64,000 nucleotides of DNA from Verrucomicrobiota bacterium (GTDB lineage Bacteria; Verrucomicrobiota; Verrucomicrobiia; Verrucomicrobiales; Verrucomicrobiaceae): positions 1 through 64,000 of the forward strand of contig CAUJJC010000351.1 of assembly GCA_963204975.1 (NCBI GenBank), in the 5' to 3' direction. A program made the position numbers and the translations under genes. The notes below the pieces were generated by a model, which was not told the origin of the DNA, ran no database searches, and was given only the letters and a program-made list of their open reading frames with translations. Positions 44,424 to 53,937 of this stretch are shown here, piece by piece (position 1 is the first letter of the stretch; each line of letters opens with the position of its first letter).

Positions 44424-45170
44424 ATGTCGAGCATCATTCATCTGGACCAACTAGAGAAGGTTTACCGCAGCGCGGAAGAGCCGGTGTATGCCGTTCGCAG
44501 CGTCACGCTCGATATTCAGCAGGGGGAGTTCGTCGCCATCATGGGCACCAGTGGATCGGGCAAGTCCACCCTCATGAACATCCTCGGCTGCCTCGACCGG
44601 CCCACGGGCGGGAGTTATCAGCTCGATGGTGTGGAAGTCTCATCGCTCAGCCGCAACCAGCTCTCCGACCTCCGCAATCGCAAGATCGGATTCATCTTCC
44701 AGAACTTCAATCTGCTCTCCCGCACCACGGCCCTGGAGAACGTGGAGTTGCCCATGCTCTACCGTCGCAGTGCCATGAGCCGTCGCGAGCAGCGCGACAA
44801 GGCGATGAAAATGCTCGACCTCGTCGGCATCGGCAAGCGAGCCTACCACACGCCCAATCAACTCTCCGGTGGCCAGCAGCAGCGCGTCGCCATTGCTCGC
44901 GCTTTGATCAATGATCCGGTGCTCCTGCTAGCGGATGAATCCACGGGCAATCTGGACACGCGCACGAGCATCGAGATCCTCGGCATCTTCCAGCGCCTCA
45001 ACGATGCAGGGATCACCATCGTGATGGTCACGCATGAAAACGACGTCGCCCAGTATGCCCGCCGCATCATCGTCATGCGCGATGGTCGCATCCGCAGCGA
45101 CACCCCTGTCACTCAGCGCCTCAATGCCGAGGAAGAACTCAAGAACCTCCCAGCCGTGGACGCCGCATGA
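44424..45170 (+). CDS. ABC exporter ATP-binding protein (MacB/LolD type)
   Basis: A 248-residue ATPase. From the ATG at 44424 the order is Walker [10 protein letters not shown] (residues 41-49), Q-loop [11 protein letters not shown], signature [15 protein letters not shown] and Walker [10 protein letters not shown] followed by a His switch in VMVTHE. A longer frame starts at 44259 but overlaps proA on the other strand. It pairs with the permease gene by a four-base overlap. The type moves lipoproteins, peptides or drugs out of the inner membrane. Confidence 0.93.
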   Translation: MSSIIHLDQLEKVYRSAEEPVYAVRSVTLDIQQGEFVAIMGTSGSGKSTLMNILGCLDRPTGGSYQLDGVEVSSLSRNQLSDLRNRKIGFIFQNFNLLSRTTALENVELPMLYRRSAMSRREQRDKAMKMLDLVGIGKRAYHTPNQLSGGQQQRVAIARALINDPVLLLADESTGNLDTRTSIEILGIFQRLNDAGITIVMVTHENDVAQYARRIIVMRDGRIRSDTPVTQRLNAEEELKNLPAVDAA

Positions 45171-46387
45171 GATTCTTCACCACCCTCTTCACCGCCTTCC
45201 GTGCTCTGCGACGCAACAAGATGCGCTCGCTCCTCACCGCCCTGGGCATCATCATTGGCGTCGCCGCCGTGATTGCGATGGTGGGCATTGGCAACGGAGC
45301 CAAGAAACAGGTCGAGGATCAAGTCGCGAGCATGGGCGACAATGTGATCATGGTCTTCTCCGGCAGCAGTTCGCGCGGCGGTATGCATGGCGGCTCCGGC
45401 TCTGCGGGCACACTCACCATTGATGACGCGAATGCCATCGCCCGCGAAGTGCCCACGGTCGAGGCCGTCACGCCCGAGGTCGAAGGCTCCACCCGCATCA
45501 GCTACGGCAATCAGAACTGGTCCACGAGGCTCAATGGCGTGTCCGCCGACTACTTCAAGGTGCGTAGCTGGACCTTCTCTCAAGGCACGCCCTTCGAGGA
45601 GCGCGATGTCAGCGCCGTGGCCAAGGTGGCCCTCATCGGACGCACCGTGTCCACGCAGTTGTTTGGCTCTGATGAAGAGGCTCTGGGCAAGACCGTTCGC
45701 ATCAAGCATGTGCCCTTCACCATCATCGGCGTGCTGGGGCCGAAGGGTGCCTCCTTCTTCGGACGCGATCAGGACGACACCATCGTCATCCCCTACACCA
45801 GCGCGATGAAGCGCCTGCTCGGCATCAAGACCATCCCGCGCATCACCTTGAGCGTGGAGCGCGGCAAGTCCCTCGCACCCGTGCAGCAGCAGATCACCGA
45901 ACTCCTCCTCCAGCGCCACAACATCGCCAACGAACGCGATGCGGACTTCAGCGTGCGCACCCAGGAAGAGATGGCCCGCATGGCCACCGCCACCTCCAGC
46001 ATCATGACCACGCTGCTCGGTTTCGTCGCCAGCATCTCCCTCATCGTGGGCGGGATCGGCATCATGAACATCATGCTAGTCAGCGTCACCGAGCGCACTC
46101 GCGAGATCGGCATCCGACTCGCCATCGGCGCACGCGGCAGCGACATCCTGCTTCAGTTCCTGATCGAAGCCATCACCCTCAGCCTGCTCGGCGGCATGAT
46201 CGGCGTAGCGCTCGCCTTTGGTGTGGCCGAGCTGGTGCGCGAATTCACCGAGATGCCCGTGCTCATCACCGCAGGTCCGGTGATGTATTCCTTCGGCTTC
46301 AGCGCTGCGGTCGGCATTCTGTTCGGCTTCTATCCCGCCCGCAAAGCCGCATCCGTCGATCCCATCGAAGCCCTGCGCTACGAGTAG
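45167..46387 (+). CDS. MacB-like ABC exporter permease
   Basis: A 406-residue permease of the MacB/FtsX superfamily: N-terminal helix (ALRRNKMRSLLTALGIIIGVAAVIAMVGIG), a periplasmic domain of about 220 residues, and three C-terminal helices with the conserved RTREIGIRLAIGARGSDILLQFLIEA loop and closing YPARKAASVDPIEALRYE. In MacB-type pumps an adaptor (MacA-like) and an outer-membrane channel complete the system; neither is present here, so a partner is elsewhere or not needed. The stop is four bases before the convergent GH71/99-like gene. Confidence 0.92.
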   Translation: MRFFTTLFTAFRALRRNKMRSLLTALGIIIGVAAVIAMVGIGNGAKKQVEDQVASMGDNVIMVFSGSSSRGGMHGGSGSAGTLTIDDANAIAREVPTVEAVTPEVEGSTRISYGNQNWSTRLNGVSADYFKVRSWTFSQGTPFEERDVSAVAKVALIGRTVSTQLFGSDEEALGKTVRIKHVPFTIIGVLGPKGASFFGRDQDDTIVIPYTSAMKRLLGIKTIPRITLSVERGKSLAPVQQQITELLLQRHNIANERDADFSVRTQEEMARMATATSSIMTTLLGFVASISLIVGGIGIMNIMLVSVTERTREIGIRLAIGARGSDILLQFLIEAITLSLLGGMIGVALAFGVAELVREFTEMPVLITAGPVMYSFGFSAAVGILFGFYPARKAASVDPIEALRYE

Positions 46388-46391
46388 GCAC

Positions 46392-47666
46392 TCACTCCTT
46401 CAGCACTGGCGTATCGACAGGCAGTTCGCCCCGCAGCAACTTCGCGCCCAGGCCAGTGAGGCGCAGGTAGAAGTCGGAAGGCAGACCCTCGCAATCCACG
46501 AACGGCACCTGCTCGGTCGCGGGCGTGTCGTTGGTGCATTTGAAGATGGCGGTGCCTTCATCGACCTCGTCAAACATGGCCACGTAGATCATGTTGGCAC
46601 CGATGCGCTTGTTCGCCTGGAACTGCGACCAGAGGAACTCGCCCTTGAGTCGCGGGATCGAGTTTAGCGGCGCGCCATACATGTTGTGCCAGGAGAAGCC
46701 GGGGAAGACGACGGGCAGGTAATCGAGGCCACGCGACTTGCACCAGTCGAGGTCCGGCTTCGCCACGGTTTGCGCGTGATGCTGCGCGCGCTCGGGCGAG
46801 TTGTAGCGGCCTACCATCCAGGGGCTGATCACGTCGGCCAGCGCCAGCACCTCATGCAGCGCGGCGTCTTTCGCGGCATCGTTCTTCTGCTCGCGCCAAT
46901 ACGTCGGCGTGCCCAGCATCACCGCGCAGCCATCGGCTTTCAGCGCTTCGATCAGCTTGCGACATTCCTCCAGCGTGTAAGCGCGCTTGTCGTTGAAGCC
47001 GATGCCCCACACGGCCACGAGCGGCTTGCCGCGATGATGCAGATAAGCGGCGTCTTCGCCCAGCTTCATGCGCGTGCGCAGCTCACGCCAGTCCTCGATC
47101 ACCTCGTCCATCTTGTTCGCGCCGAGTCCACTCAGGTCATACATCAAGGCGTAGGCGCGACCGCTGCGATGGGCCGCCTCGCGGCAGTTCGCCAGCACCA
47201 CGTTGGTGCTGCGCAGCACGCGCGGGTCACGCATCCCGGCGACGAAGCGCTGCACCATCGCGCCATCAATGCCGTGCTGCTTCATCCACTCGAAGTGCCG
47301 CTGCACCGTCGCTTTGTTCGATGAGCTGAAGACTTGCGCCGTGCGGCCATCGCGATGCTTGAAGGCAGTGTCGAACTTCTCTTCGGCGCTCAGCTCGGAA
47401 ACATCCGGCCACAGATCCACCTTCACGTTGTCGGGTCCCATCGGTCCCTTGCCCTTCACCCAGTGAACCCAGCCACGCTCTGCGCCATCACCTTCGCAGT
47501 GGAACCAGCCCTGGTAGCCGCACACGACTTTGTTCGTCAGCGTGCTCACGTCCACGCCGCGCTCGCTTGGGCCGTTGTAGGGCGCTAGCGTTTGCGCCAG
47601 CACTTCTTCACGAGTGGCGGCGATGACTTGGGAGGCGCAGAGGAGAAACACAATCAGTCGAACCAT
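46392..47666 (-). CDS. Secreted GH71/99-like glycoside hydrolase family protein
   Basis: A 424-residue protein with a signal peptide ([16 protein letters not shown]). The sequence [24 protein letters not shown] and later [37 protein letters not shown] and [19 protein letters not shown] match proteins labelled GH71/GH99-like in Bacteroidetes and this phylum. The conserved Glu/Asp residues near [10 protein letters not shown] could be catalytic. Related enzymes act on alpha-mannan or alpha-glucan; the substrate here is not known. It is divergent from the nitrilase-like gene, 61 bases apart. Confidence 0.8.
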   Translation of the reverse strand: MVRLIVFLLCASQVIAATREEVLAQTLAPYNGPSERGVDVSTLTNKVVCGYQGWFHCEGDGAERGWVHWVKGKGPMGPDNVKVDLWPDVSELSAEEKFDTAFKHRDGRTAQVFSSSNKATVQRHFEWMKQHGIDGAMVQRFVAGMRDPRVLRSTNVVLANCREAAHRSGRAYALMYDLSGLGANKMDEVIEDWRELRTRMKLGEDAAYLHHRGKPLVAVWGIGFNDKRAYTLEECRKLIEALKADGCAVMLGTPTYWREQKNDAAKDAALHEVLALADVISPWMVGRYNSPERAQHHAQTVAKPDLDWCKSRGLDYLPVVFPGFSWHNMYGAPLNSIPRLKGEFLWSQFQANKRIGANMIYVAMFDEVDEGTAIFKCTNDTPATEQVPFVDCEGLPSDFYLRLTGLGAKLLRGELPVDTPVLKE

Positions 47667-47727
47667 GCCGCACTATGCACACGATCCCGCTGAAACAATC
47701 CCGACCGCGCCTCACGTATGGCTTGCC

Positions 47728-49029
47728 ATGAAAGCCATTACCTTCGCCGTCCTCGCGCTCGCCACGTCCATCGCTGCCGCCGATGCGCCGGAGGGCTGGA
47801 CGACATGGGCTCCGCGCGATGAGATCAAACCGGCGTTCAGCTTTGATGCGAAGACGAAGACCTTGATCATCGAGTCCGATGCACAGGAGGGAAGGCAGGG
47901 CCGCTGGACGCGCACGCTGCCGGTGGAGGGAGGCAAGACGTATCGCTTCAGCGTGCGTCGCCAGCTCACGGGCGATGGAGCGAACGACGGTCGTCGCACC
48001 GCAGTGGCGCGTGTGCTTTGGCGCGATGTCAAGGGCCGCACCGTGAAGCACGATGCGGCATCGACCGCCTCGTATGCGAAAGGCGAAGTGCCCAACGCGG
48101 AGCCTGAGTATCCCTCTGATGGCGCGACGGATGCGAGCGGCTGGACCGAAGTCACAGGCACTTACCGTGCGCCGAACGCAGCGAAGCAAGCCGTGATCGA
48201 ACTCGAGTTTCGCTGGGCGGCGAAGACGCGACTCGCATGGAGCTTGCCCACACTCGAAGCCATCGCTGCCCCCACGCCGCGCATCGTCCGACTCGCCACT
48301 GCGCACTTCGTTCCACGCGATGCGACGAATGCGACCGAGCGACGCGAAGCCTTCGTGCCGATCATCGAAGAGGCCGCGAATCAGAAGGCCGACTTGCTCG
48401 TGCTGCCGGAGGTGGTGACGTATGGCAAAGGCTCCACTTACGAGAGCGAGGCCGAGCCCATTCCTGGACCGTCCACCGAGTTCTTCGGTGCCCTCGCGAA
48501 GAAGCATCACCTCCACCTCGTGCCCGGCCTGCTCGAACGCGCGGGTCCGCTCATCTACAACGTCGCCGTGCTCATCGGCCCCGATGGCGCGATCCTCGGC
48601 AAGTATCGCAAGGTCTGCCTCCCTCGCGGCGAGATCGAAGGCGGCATCACGCCCGGCCACGAGTATCCGGTCTTCGACACCGCCTTCGGCAAGGTGGGCA
48701 TGATGGTGTGCTACGACGGCTTCTTCCCCGAGGTCGCGCGCCAGCTCAGCAACCACGGAGCCGAAGTCATCGCCTGGCCCGTGATGGGCTGCAATCCACT
48801 GCTCGGTGCCGCGCGAGCCTGCGAGAACCACGTCTATGTCATCAGTTCCACGCACACCGATGCGACCAAGCACTGGATGATCTCCGCCATCTTCGGTCAA
48901 GACGGCGTGCCGCTCGCCCAAGCCAAGGACTGGGGCACCATCGCGATCACCGAAGTCGATCTCAATCAACGCCTCCACTGGAGCAGCCTCGGCGACTTCA
49001 AGGCGGAGATACCGCGCCATCGGCCTTGA
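47728..49029 (+). CDS. Secreted carbon-nitrogen hydrolase (nitrilase superfamily)
   Basis: A 433-residue precursor from the ATG at 47728 (signal peptide [20 protein letters not shown]). Residues 20-180 form a beta-rich domain resembling a carbohydrate-binding module, then a nitrilase fold with Glu228 (VLPEVVTYG), Lys295 ([10 protein letters not shown]) and Cys328 ([10 protein letters not shown]), the full catalytic triad. It would hydrolyse an amide or nitrile outside the cytoplasm. The last 45 residues are repeated in a truncated form 1.5 kb downstream, next to an SGNH hydrolase gene. The longer frame from 47614 overlaps the GH71/99-like gene and lacks a signal. Confidence 0.85.
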   Translation: MKAITFAVLALATSIAAADAPEGWTTWAPRDEIKPAFSFDAKTKTLIIESDAQEGRQGRWTRTLPVEGGKTYRFSVRRQLTGDGANDGRRTAVARVLWRDVKGRTVKHDAASTASYAKGEVPNAEPEYPSDGATDASGWTEVTGTYRAPNAAKQAVIELEFRWAAKTRLAWSLPTLEAIAAPTPRIVRLATAHFVPRDATNATERREAFVPIIEEAANQKADLLVLPEVVTYGKGSTYESEAEPIPGPSTEFFGALAKKHHLHLVPGLLERAGPLIYNVAVLIGPDGAILGKYRKVCLPRGEIEGGITPGHEYPVFDTAFGKVGMMVCYDGFFPEVARQLSNHGAEVIAWPVMGCNPLLGAARACENHVYVISSTHTDATKHWMISAIFGQDGVPLAQAKDWGTIAITEVDLNQRLHWSSLGDFKAEIPRHRP

Positions 49030-49264
49030 TGACGGGCGGGTCGGTTTCGGCACAGCCCTGACGAACCGACCGCCGTCGTGAAGCCGCATCACCAGGGGTC
49101 TGTTGATCGCCTCCGGTGATCAGCGCAGCGTTCGGCGGATCGTGAAGGAGACGCTGGCATCTCCACGGCATAACCTTTGATCCCGCCGCTGCGCAGGTGC
49201 ATGACCAACTGCACGCGCACTTCGGCGGAGCCGAGTAGTCCCGCGCTCAAGCGCAGGACTCCTT

Positions 49265-49582
49265 TCACAGGCCAAATGCCGCGCGCATGGCCGCTCGGAT
49301 CTTTTCCAAATCATCAGGCGGCAGCACGCCCAGCTTACGCTCAAAGCGAGTCTTCGGCAGTGAGCCGATCCCCTGGATATTCGCGGTGGAGTCGGGCTTG
49401 AGGAAACGAAGATGGCCCAGCGGAACCTCCAGCACCGTTCCGCGATTCTGCGAAGTGACTGGCACCTGCACGATCAGCGCCCGTTCGACTTCGACCCGAT
49501 CATCGAGAACAACGACGGCAGGACGCACTTTGCCTGCGATGCCCATATCGACCATCCACACTTCACCGAGCTTTGGGATCAT
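49265..49582 (-). CDS. MazF/PemK-family toxin
   Basis: A 105-residue protein (MIPKLGEVWMVDMGIAGKVRP) with the MazF/PemK/Kid fold pattern: GEVWMVD, GKVRPAVVV, ALIVQVPVTSQ and ANIQGIGSLPKTRFERKLGVL. Such toxins cut mRNA at short sequences. It follows a small antitoxin gene with a four-base overlap (ATGA). No base-use anomaly stands out, but the module lies in a rearranged stretch beside a gene fragment. Confidence 0.85.
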   Translation of the reverse strand: MIPKLGEVWMVDMGIAGKVRPAVVVLDDRVEVERALIVQVPVTSQNRGTVLEVPLGHLRFLKPDSTANIQGIGSLPKTRFERKLGVLPPDDLEKIRAAMRAAFGL

Positions 49583-49755
49583 GGCGCATCAAGGAGATCG
49601 AGGATTTCTTGCTCGACTGCGCGGGAGGGCAAGACGTCCTGCCATTCCGCCTCCTCCTGCTGTCGTGCCGCAAAGCGCATGAAGTGCAGCGTCTCAATCA
49701 GCACAGACTCGGGCAGATGTTGGATTTCGGTGAGCAAAGCGTCGCGGGCTGACAT
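49579..49755 (-). CDS. Small antitoxin partner of the MazF-like toxin
   Basis: A 58-residue protein beginning MSARDALLTEIQHLPESVLI and ending with EQEILDLLDAP. The LPESVLIETLHFMRFA part recalls DUF2281-type antitoxins, which pair with PIN or MazF-type toxins; no MazE-like DNA-binding start is evident. Its stop overlaps the toxin ATG by four bases, which fixes it as the upstream partner. Confidence 0.65.
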   Translation of the reverse strand: MSARDALLTEIQHLPESVLIETLHFMRFAARQQEEAEWQDVLPSRAVEQEILDLLDAP

Positions 49756-49819
49756 GAGACGAGGATAAGGAATTCACGAGTTCTTTCAACTGGCAGAAAC
49801 CACGTCCAGCCTGGTCCTC

Positions 49820-50460
49820 GTGCCACCTCGGAATGAATGCACTTGTTGCAAGGCGAGTGGCCCGCCTTTGAAGGAGCCTCCGTGCATCTGGATCAAACGC
49901 CCGCGACGCAGGACTGGCTGGCGGTGCTGCGAGAGGCACCAGGCCCGGAGTTCTGCCCTGAAATGGCAATTTCCAGAGTCCCAAGGCCTCCCCCGCGTGA
50001 AATGGTGGCGCACCCGGAGACGCCGGGGTGTTCCCTGGACGCGGCGGGGTCTTCGCTCCGGGAAATGGTAGCCACCCCGCGCCGTTCAGGGAGGACCCCG
50101 GACGCGGCGGGGGCGGAGTTCCAGCCAATGGGGGCGGCCCCCGGACAAAATGGTAGCGCCCCCGGACGCGCCGGGGTGTTCCCTCCGCCGAATGGGGTGG
50201 CCACTGCGCCGTCCAGGGAGGACCCCGAACGCGGCGGGGTGTCCGCTCCGGCGGGCGGGTCTGCCCCCGAACGAAATGGGGGGAGCGGTGGGCAGGGCCT
50301 CGGCGTGGTTCGCGCTCCGATGGATGGGCGGCATGACCTGGGACTCCCTGGCGGAGGCTCGCAGCGATCCAGCGACTCGACTTGAGTCCGTCCCCTTGAA
50401 CCAATGCTTGTCGCCGGGGGCGGGTTGGCATTAGCGTCAGGTCGCGCTCAAGCCCGAAGA
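49820..50460. repeat. GC-rich degenerate tandem repeat tract
   Basis: No intact gene. The stretch from about 49990 to 50290 is built of units of roughly 40-85 bases that each begin with AAATGG or AATGGGG and continue with GGCGCCCCCGGACGCG-type sequence and GGGGTGTTCCCTCCG. Both strands give long Pro/Gly/Arg/Ala frames (for example 49837-50385 forward), which is what GC-rich repeats without stops produce; none has a recognisable domain or a convincing start. Confidence 0.55.
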
Positions 50461-50468
50461 CCTTCCCC

Positions 50469-50627
50469 ATGCTGGACACCAACCCTCACTCCCAGGACGC
50501 AGGCCTGCCCCTCGCCCACGCCGGGGACTGGGACACCATCGCGATCACCGAAGAGGATCTCAACCAACGTCTCTACTGGATCAGCCGGAGTGACTGCCAA
50601 GCGGAGCTTCCGCGACATCGTCCATGA
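50469..50627 (+). pseudogene. Truncated copy of a nitrilase C-terminus
   Basis: The frame MLDTNPHSQDAGLPLAHAGD, then WDTIAITEEDLNQRLYW and AELPRHRP to the stop, parallels the end of the nitrilase-like protein encoded at 47728-49029 ([17 protein letters not shown] and AEIPRHRP). Only the last 45 residues survive. The stop codon overlaps the ATG of the SGNH hydrolase gene by four bases, so a full nitrilase gene probably once preceded that gene in an operon. Confidence 0.7.
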
Positions 50628-51283
50628 GGCCCACACGACGCCATTGCCTGCTCGCGCTCCTGGTTCTCCAGTCCCTCGTCATCGCGGGGCTGGTCTGGAC
50701 TTTTCGGCAGGAGTTGCATCAGAAACTCGCTGCCCGTGTTCCCTGTCGGGTCCTCTATCTCGGCGACTCCATCATTGCCCAAGGCGGCGTCTGGAGCTGG
50801 CGTCTGGGACACTGGTGGCCGCACGATCAGAACCACGGGCGACCCGGCTTTGAACTCTTCCAAATCAACGCCACCGCGCAGGAAGTGCTCCCCGTCCTTC
50901 GCCCGCAGACAGTGGTCGTCATGGGCGGGCACAATGACCTCGCTCGGCACGATCTCGCCACCCTGACTCGCGACTACGATCAACTGCTGACCACGCTGCG
51001 ATCCTGCGCCAGCGTCGAGCGGATCATCGTTGTCTCCACCTTGCCGGACACGACGCGGCAGTTCGCCGACCAGGTGTCAGGGCTCAACGGCCACCTCGTC
51101 GCCACCTGCCAGAGCGACCCACGCCTCACCTTCCTCGACCTCCGTCCCCTCCTCTCCCCGGAGGGCAAGCTCCGCGCCGAGTTCAGCCGCGATGGCGTCC
51201 ACCTCAATCCGAAGGGCTACGCCGCATGGGCGGAGGCGCTGCGTCCGCTCGTCGATGGCGGTCGTTCAACGACCGACCGCTAG
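50624..51283 (+). CDS. SGNH/GDSL-family hydrolase, membrane-anchored
   Basis: A 219-residue esterase or acyl hydrolase with an N-terminal hydrophobic segment (CLLALLVLQSLVIAGLVWTF). Catalytic features are Ser49 in YLGDSI, the Asn/Gly block in VVMGGHNDLAR, and Asp190/His193 in RDGVHLNPKGY. SGNH enzymes remove acyl groups from polysaccharides, peptidoglycan or lipids; the substrate is open. Its start overlaps the stop of a nitrilase fragment. A hairpin lies across its last codons. Confidence 0.85.
   Translation: MRPTRRHCLLALLVLQSLVIAGLVWTFRQELHQKLAARVPCRVLYLGDSIIAQGGVWSWRLGHWWPHDQNHGRPGFELFQINATAQEVLPVLRPQTVVVMGGHNDLARHDLATLTRDYDQLLTTLRSCASVERIIVVSTLPDTTRQFADQVSGLNGHLVATCQSDPRLTFLDLRPLLSPEGKLRAEFSRDGVHLNPKGYAAWAEALRPLVDGGRSTTDR
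51259..51275 (+). terminator. Near-palindrome in the end of the SGNH gene
   Basis: CGGTCGTT-C-AACGACCG, a perfect 8-bp inverted repeat that covers the last codons of the SGNH gene. No T run follows, so termination is uncertain. Confidence 0.35.
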
Positions 51284-51288
51284 CGGGG

Positions 51289-51362
51289 GGCGAATGATCG
51301 CGAATGAACGTGCATCGTCGGATTCGCGGCAATTCGTTTTCATTCCTTTCCATTCGTGTTGA
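51289..51362. repeat. CGAATG/CATTCG repeat stretch upstream of htpG
   Basis: CGAATG occurs twice on the left side and CATTCG or CATTCC repeatedly on the right (to CATTCGTGTT), giving a loose inverted repeat. It resembles, with G/C changes, the ATTAGTGGTT-type repeat between pheS and pheT. Confidence 0.4.
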
Positions 51363-51469
51363 GAGAGATCAAAGACTGAACGCTCAGCCTGTCCGCCGAC
51401 GCCCCCCGAGTTCTCCCGTGATCTGCGTTTCGAAGGTGCTGCCCGCCGCCACGAATCCCCCGTCCCCTT

Positions 51470-51497
51470 TTGACAAGGCGGATCACTTGCCTACTCT
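51470..51497 (+). promoter_or_regulatory. Sigma-70-like promoter of htpG
   Basis: TTGACA (51470-51475), a 16-base spacer and TACTCT (51492-51497), ending 22 bases before the htpG ATG. The leader would be short and no Shine-Dalgarno sequence is visible. No heat-shock sigma motif or CIRCE element was seen. Confidence 0.55.
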
Positions 51498-51519
51498 GCG
51501 CGCCCCCAAATCTATAACT

Positions 51520-53379
51520 ATGAGCAACACTACTGCCCCCGAGCACAAGGAGTTCCAGGCTGAAGTCAAACAGCTCCTGGACATCGTCATTCACAGTCTC
51601 TACACCGACCGCGAGATCTTCGTTCGCGAGCTGGTCTCGAATGCCGCCGACGCCCTGGAGAAACTGCGCCACACGCAGCTCACCGAGCGCAACATCTTCG
51701 ACGACAAGCAGCCACTGGAGATCAACATCACCACCGACGACACAGCGAAGACGCTGACCATCGCCGACTACGGCATTGGCATGACACACGATGAACTCGT
51801 CGAGAACCTCGGCACCATCGCGCACTCAGGATCGAAGGCCTTCATGCAGGCGCTCAAGTCCAGCGGCAAGGACGGCACGCAGTTGATCGGGCAGTTCGGC
51901 GTCGGCTTCTACTCGGCCTTCATGGTGGCCAGCGAAGTCAAAGTCTATACCCACTCCTGGCGTCCCGAGGGCGGCCATCTGTGCTGGACCAGCGATGGCG
52001 CGACCGGCTACACCATTGAGGAAGCCGAAGGCCAGAGCCGTGGCTGCCGCATCGTGATGCATCTCAAAGACGACGCGCACGACTTCGCTGATGCCGCCAC
52101 GATCAAGCGCATCCTCGCGAAGTATTCCAACTTCGTCGGCTTCCCCATCAACCTCAACGGCGAGCGCGTGAACAACGTGGAAGCCGTGTGGCTGAAGAAC
52201 AAGAGCGAGGTCACCGAGGATCAATACAAGGAGTTCTATCGCTTCCAGGCGAACGCCTTCGACGATCCGCGCTACACCTTCCACTTCAATGCGGATGCTC
52301 CTTTGGTCATCAACTCGCTGCTCTTCGTCCCCTCGCAGAACATGGAGATGTATGGCATGGGCCAGATGGAGGCCGGTGTGTCGCTTTACTGCAAGAAGGT
52401 GCTCATCGACGACAAGCCGAAGAAGCTCCTGCCCGAGTGGCTGCGCTTCCTACGTGGCGTGATCGACAGCGAGGATCTGCCGCTCAACATCAGCCGCGAG
52501 ACCATGCAGGATAGCGCGCTGGTGCGGAAGCTCGGCGAGGTGGTGGAGAAGCGCTTCCTCAAGTTCCTCGACAAAGAAGCCACCGACAACGCGGAGAAGT
52601 ATGCCGAGTTCTATGCCAGCTTTGCGCGCTTCCTCAAGGAAGGCGTCGCCACCGACTTCGACAACCGCGAGGCCATCGCGAAGCTCCTGCGCTTCGAGAC
52701 CAGCATGACCGAGCCGGGCAAGACGACGAACTTCACCGAATACGTCAGCCGCATGAAGGACGGCCAGAAGGCGATCTACTACCAGATCGCGCCCTCCCGT
52801 GCCGCCATCGAGAACGGCCCGTATGCCGAGGCCTTCAAGGCGCGCGGCTACGAGGTGATCTACCTCTTCGAACAGATCGACGACTACGTGGTGAATGCGC
52901 TGCGTGAGTTCGACAAGAAGTCGCTGCAATCCGTATCGAGCGACAAGGTGGAACTCGACGACGCTCCCGCCGCTGAAGGCGAAGCGCTCGCCGAGGACGC
53001 CGCCACGAAGCTCTGCGACTGGCTCAAGGACAAGCTCGGCAAGCGCGTGGAAAACGTCCGCACCGGCAAGCGCCTCGTCAGCAGTCCGGCCATCGCCTTG
53101 CTGCCCGAGGGCGAACTCACCCCGCAGATGCGCCAGATGATGCGCGCGCTGAAGAAGGACGATGAGATGTCCGCGCCCGAAGTGATCCTGGAGATCAACA
53201 CCCGCAGCGGCCTGATCAAGAACCTCGCGAACCTCACCGACAAGAACGCCGACGTGGCCTCCTTGATTGCCGAGCAACTGCTCGACAACTCCCTGCTCTC
53301 CGCCGGCCTCATCGACGACCCGCAACCCGTCGTCGCCCGCAGCATGAAGCTGCTCGAAGCACTCGCTGAGAAAGCGTAA
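51520..53379 (+). CDS. htpG: Hsp90-family chaperone HtpG
   Basis: Cytosolic ATP-dependent chaperone, 619 residues. The start MSNTTAPEHKEFQAEVKQLL follows a promoter and gives the family beginning; an in-frame upstream extension to 51304 is not supported. GHKL ATPase motifs are visible: YTDREIFVRELVSNAADALEK (catalytic Glu, Asn), IADYGIGMTHDEL, GQFGVGFYSAFMV, and the middle-domain Arg region SEDLPLNISRETMQ. All regions of the bacterial protein are present. Confidence 0.97.
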   Translation: MSNTTAPEHKEFQAEVKQLLDIVIHSLYTDREIFVRELVSNAADALEKLRHTQLTERNIFDDKQPLEINITTDDTAKTLTIADYGIGMTHDELVENLGTIAHSGSKAFMQALKSSGKDGTQLIGQFGVGFYSAFMVASEVKVYTHSWRPEGGHLCWTSDGATGYTIEEAEGQSRGCRIVMHLKDDAHDFADAATIKRILAKYSNFVGFPINLNGERVNNVEAVWLKNKSEVTEDQYKEFYRFQANAFDDPRYTFHFNADAPLVINSLLFVPSQNMEMYGMGQMEAGVSLYCKKVLIDDKPKKLLPEWLRFLRGVIDSEDLPLNISRETMQDSALVRKLGEVVEKRFLKFLDKEATDNAEKYAEFYASFARFLKEGVATDFDNREAIAKLLRFETSMTEPGKTTNFTEYVSRMKDGQKAIYYQIAPSRAAIENGPYAEAFKARGYEVIYLFEQIDDYVVNALREFDKKSLQSVSSDKVELDDAPAAEGEALAEDAATKLCDWLKDKLGKRVENVRTGKRLVSSPAIALLPEGELTPQMRQMMRALKKDDEMSAPEVILEINTRSGLIKNLANLTDKNADVASLIAEQLLDNSLLSAGLIDDPQPVVARSMKLLEALAEKA

Positions 53380-53399
53380 AGCCCCCCTCATGAATCAAG

Positions 53400-53440
53400 G
53401 AAGCACAGCGTGGTCCCGCCTGCGCCCCGCGCTGTGCTTC
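53400..53440 (+). terminator. Hairpin downstream of htpG
   Basis: GAAGCACAGCG and CGCTGTGCTTC form a perfect 11-bp stem with a 19-base loop, 21 bases after the htpG stop. No clear T run follows; probable terminator or 3' stabiliser. Confidence 0.5.
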
Positions 53441-53712
53441 TCGGTTCATCCAACGGTCCGCGAGCTGGTCATTGGTCATTGGTCCCGCCCCCACGCATCC
53501 ATGAGCACCTTGAGAGCCTGAAATTGCTACCGAAACGCCGCTGCCTCAATCAGCACGCCCGCCGCTGGGAAGTTGGGATCGTAGGACATGGAGTTCGGTT
53601 CTCAGGCTCTAGGGCTCTCGCCCCATCCAGGGGCCTTGCACCCGGCACACAAACTTTCTGACAGGCTCCTTTCTGGACGCGATAGTTGCTAGGGAGGCCG
53701 CGAAGAATGGGT

Positions 53713-53784
53713 TTCACGCAGAGTCGCCAAGTCGCATAGGCCAGAAAGCAGGGAGCACGGTGCGCCTTCGCGGCTTTGCGTGAA
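53713..53784. repeat. Inverted repeat TTCACGCA...TGCGTGAA
   Basis: TTCACGCAGAGTCGCCAAG on the left and CGCGGCTTTGCGTGAA on the right give an 8-bp perfect outer stem with further partial pairing. Sequences of this type (CACGCA-AAG-GCC) recur as dispersed intergenic repeats in many soil and freshwater bacteria. Confidence 0.5.
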
Positions 53785-53937
53785 GTGAAACAGCGAGCCC
53801 CTTCCTGACCATACCCGAGCATTGCCAGCCGCCCCTACGGCCCGTGCTCCCATGTTTTTTCTTCTCTCAGAATGCCAAACTGATTGATAGACCCCGCTGA
53901 TTCCGATACAAAGCGCTGAAACTCTAAGCACTCTTTT

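Larger units (their letters stand above)
53380..53937. other. Intergenic stretch after htpG
   Basis: About 560 bases holding a hairpin right after htpG and a dispersed-type inverted repeat near 53713-53784. A tandem GGTCATT (about 53467-53483) is also present. No frame has a family resemblance. Confidence 0.6.

Noticed and set aside
49694-50482. Long frames on both strands of the GC-rich repeat tract.
   Set aside because: Low-complexity Pro/Arg/Gly/Ala composition, overlapping frames on both strands and no start or family resemblance.
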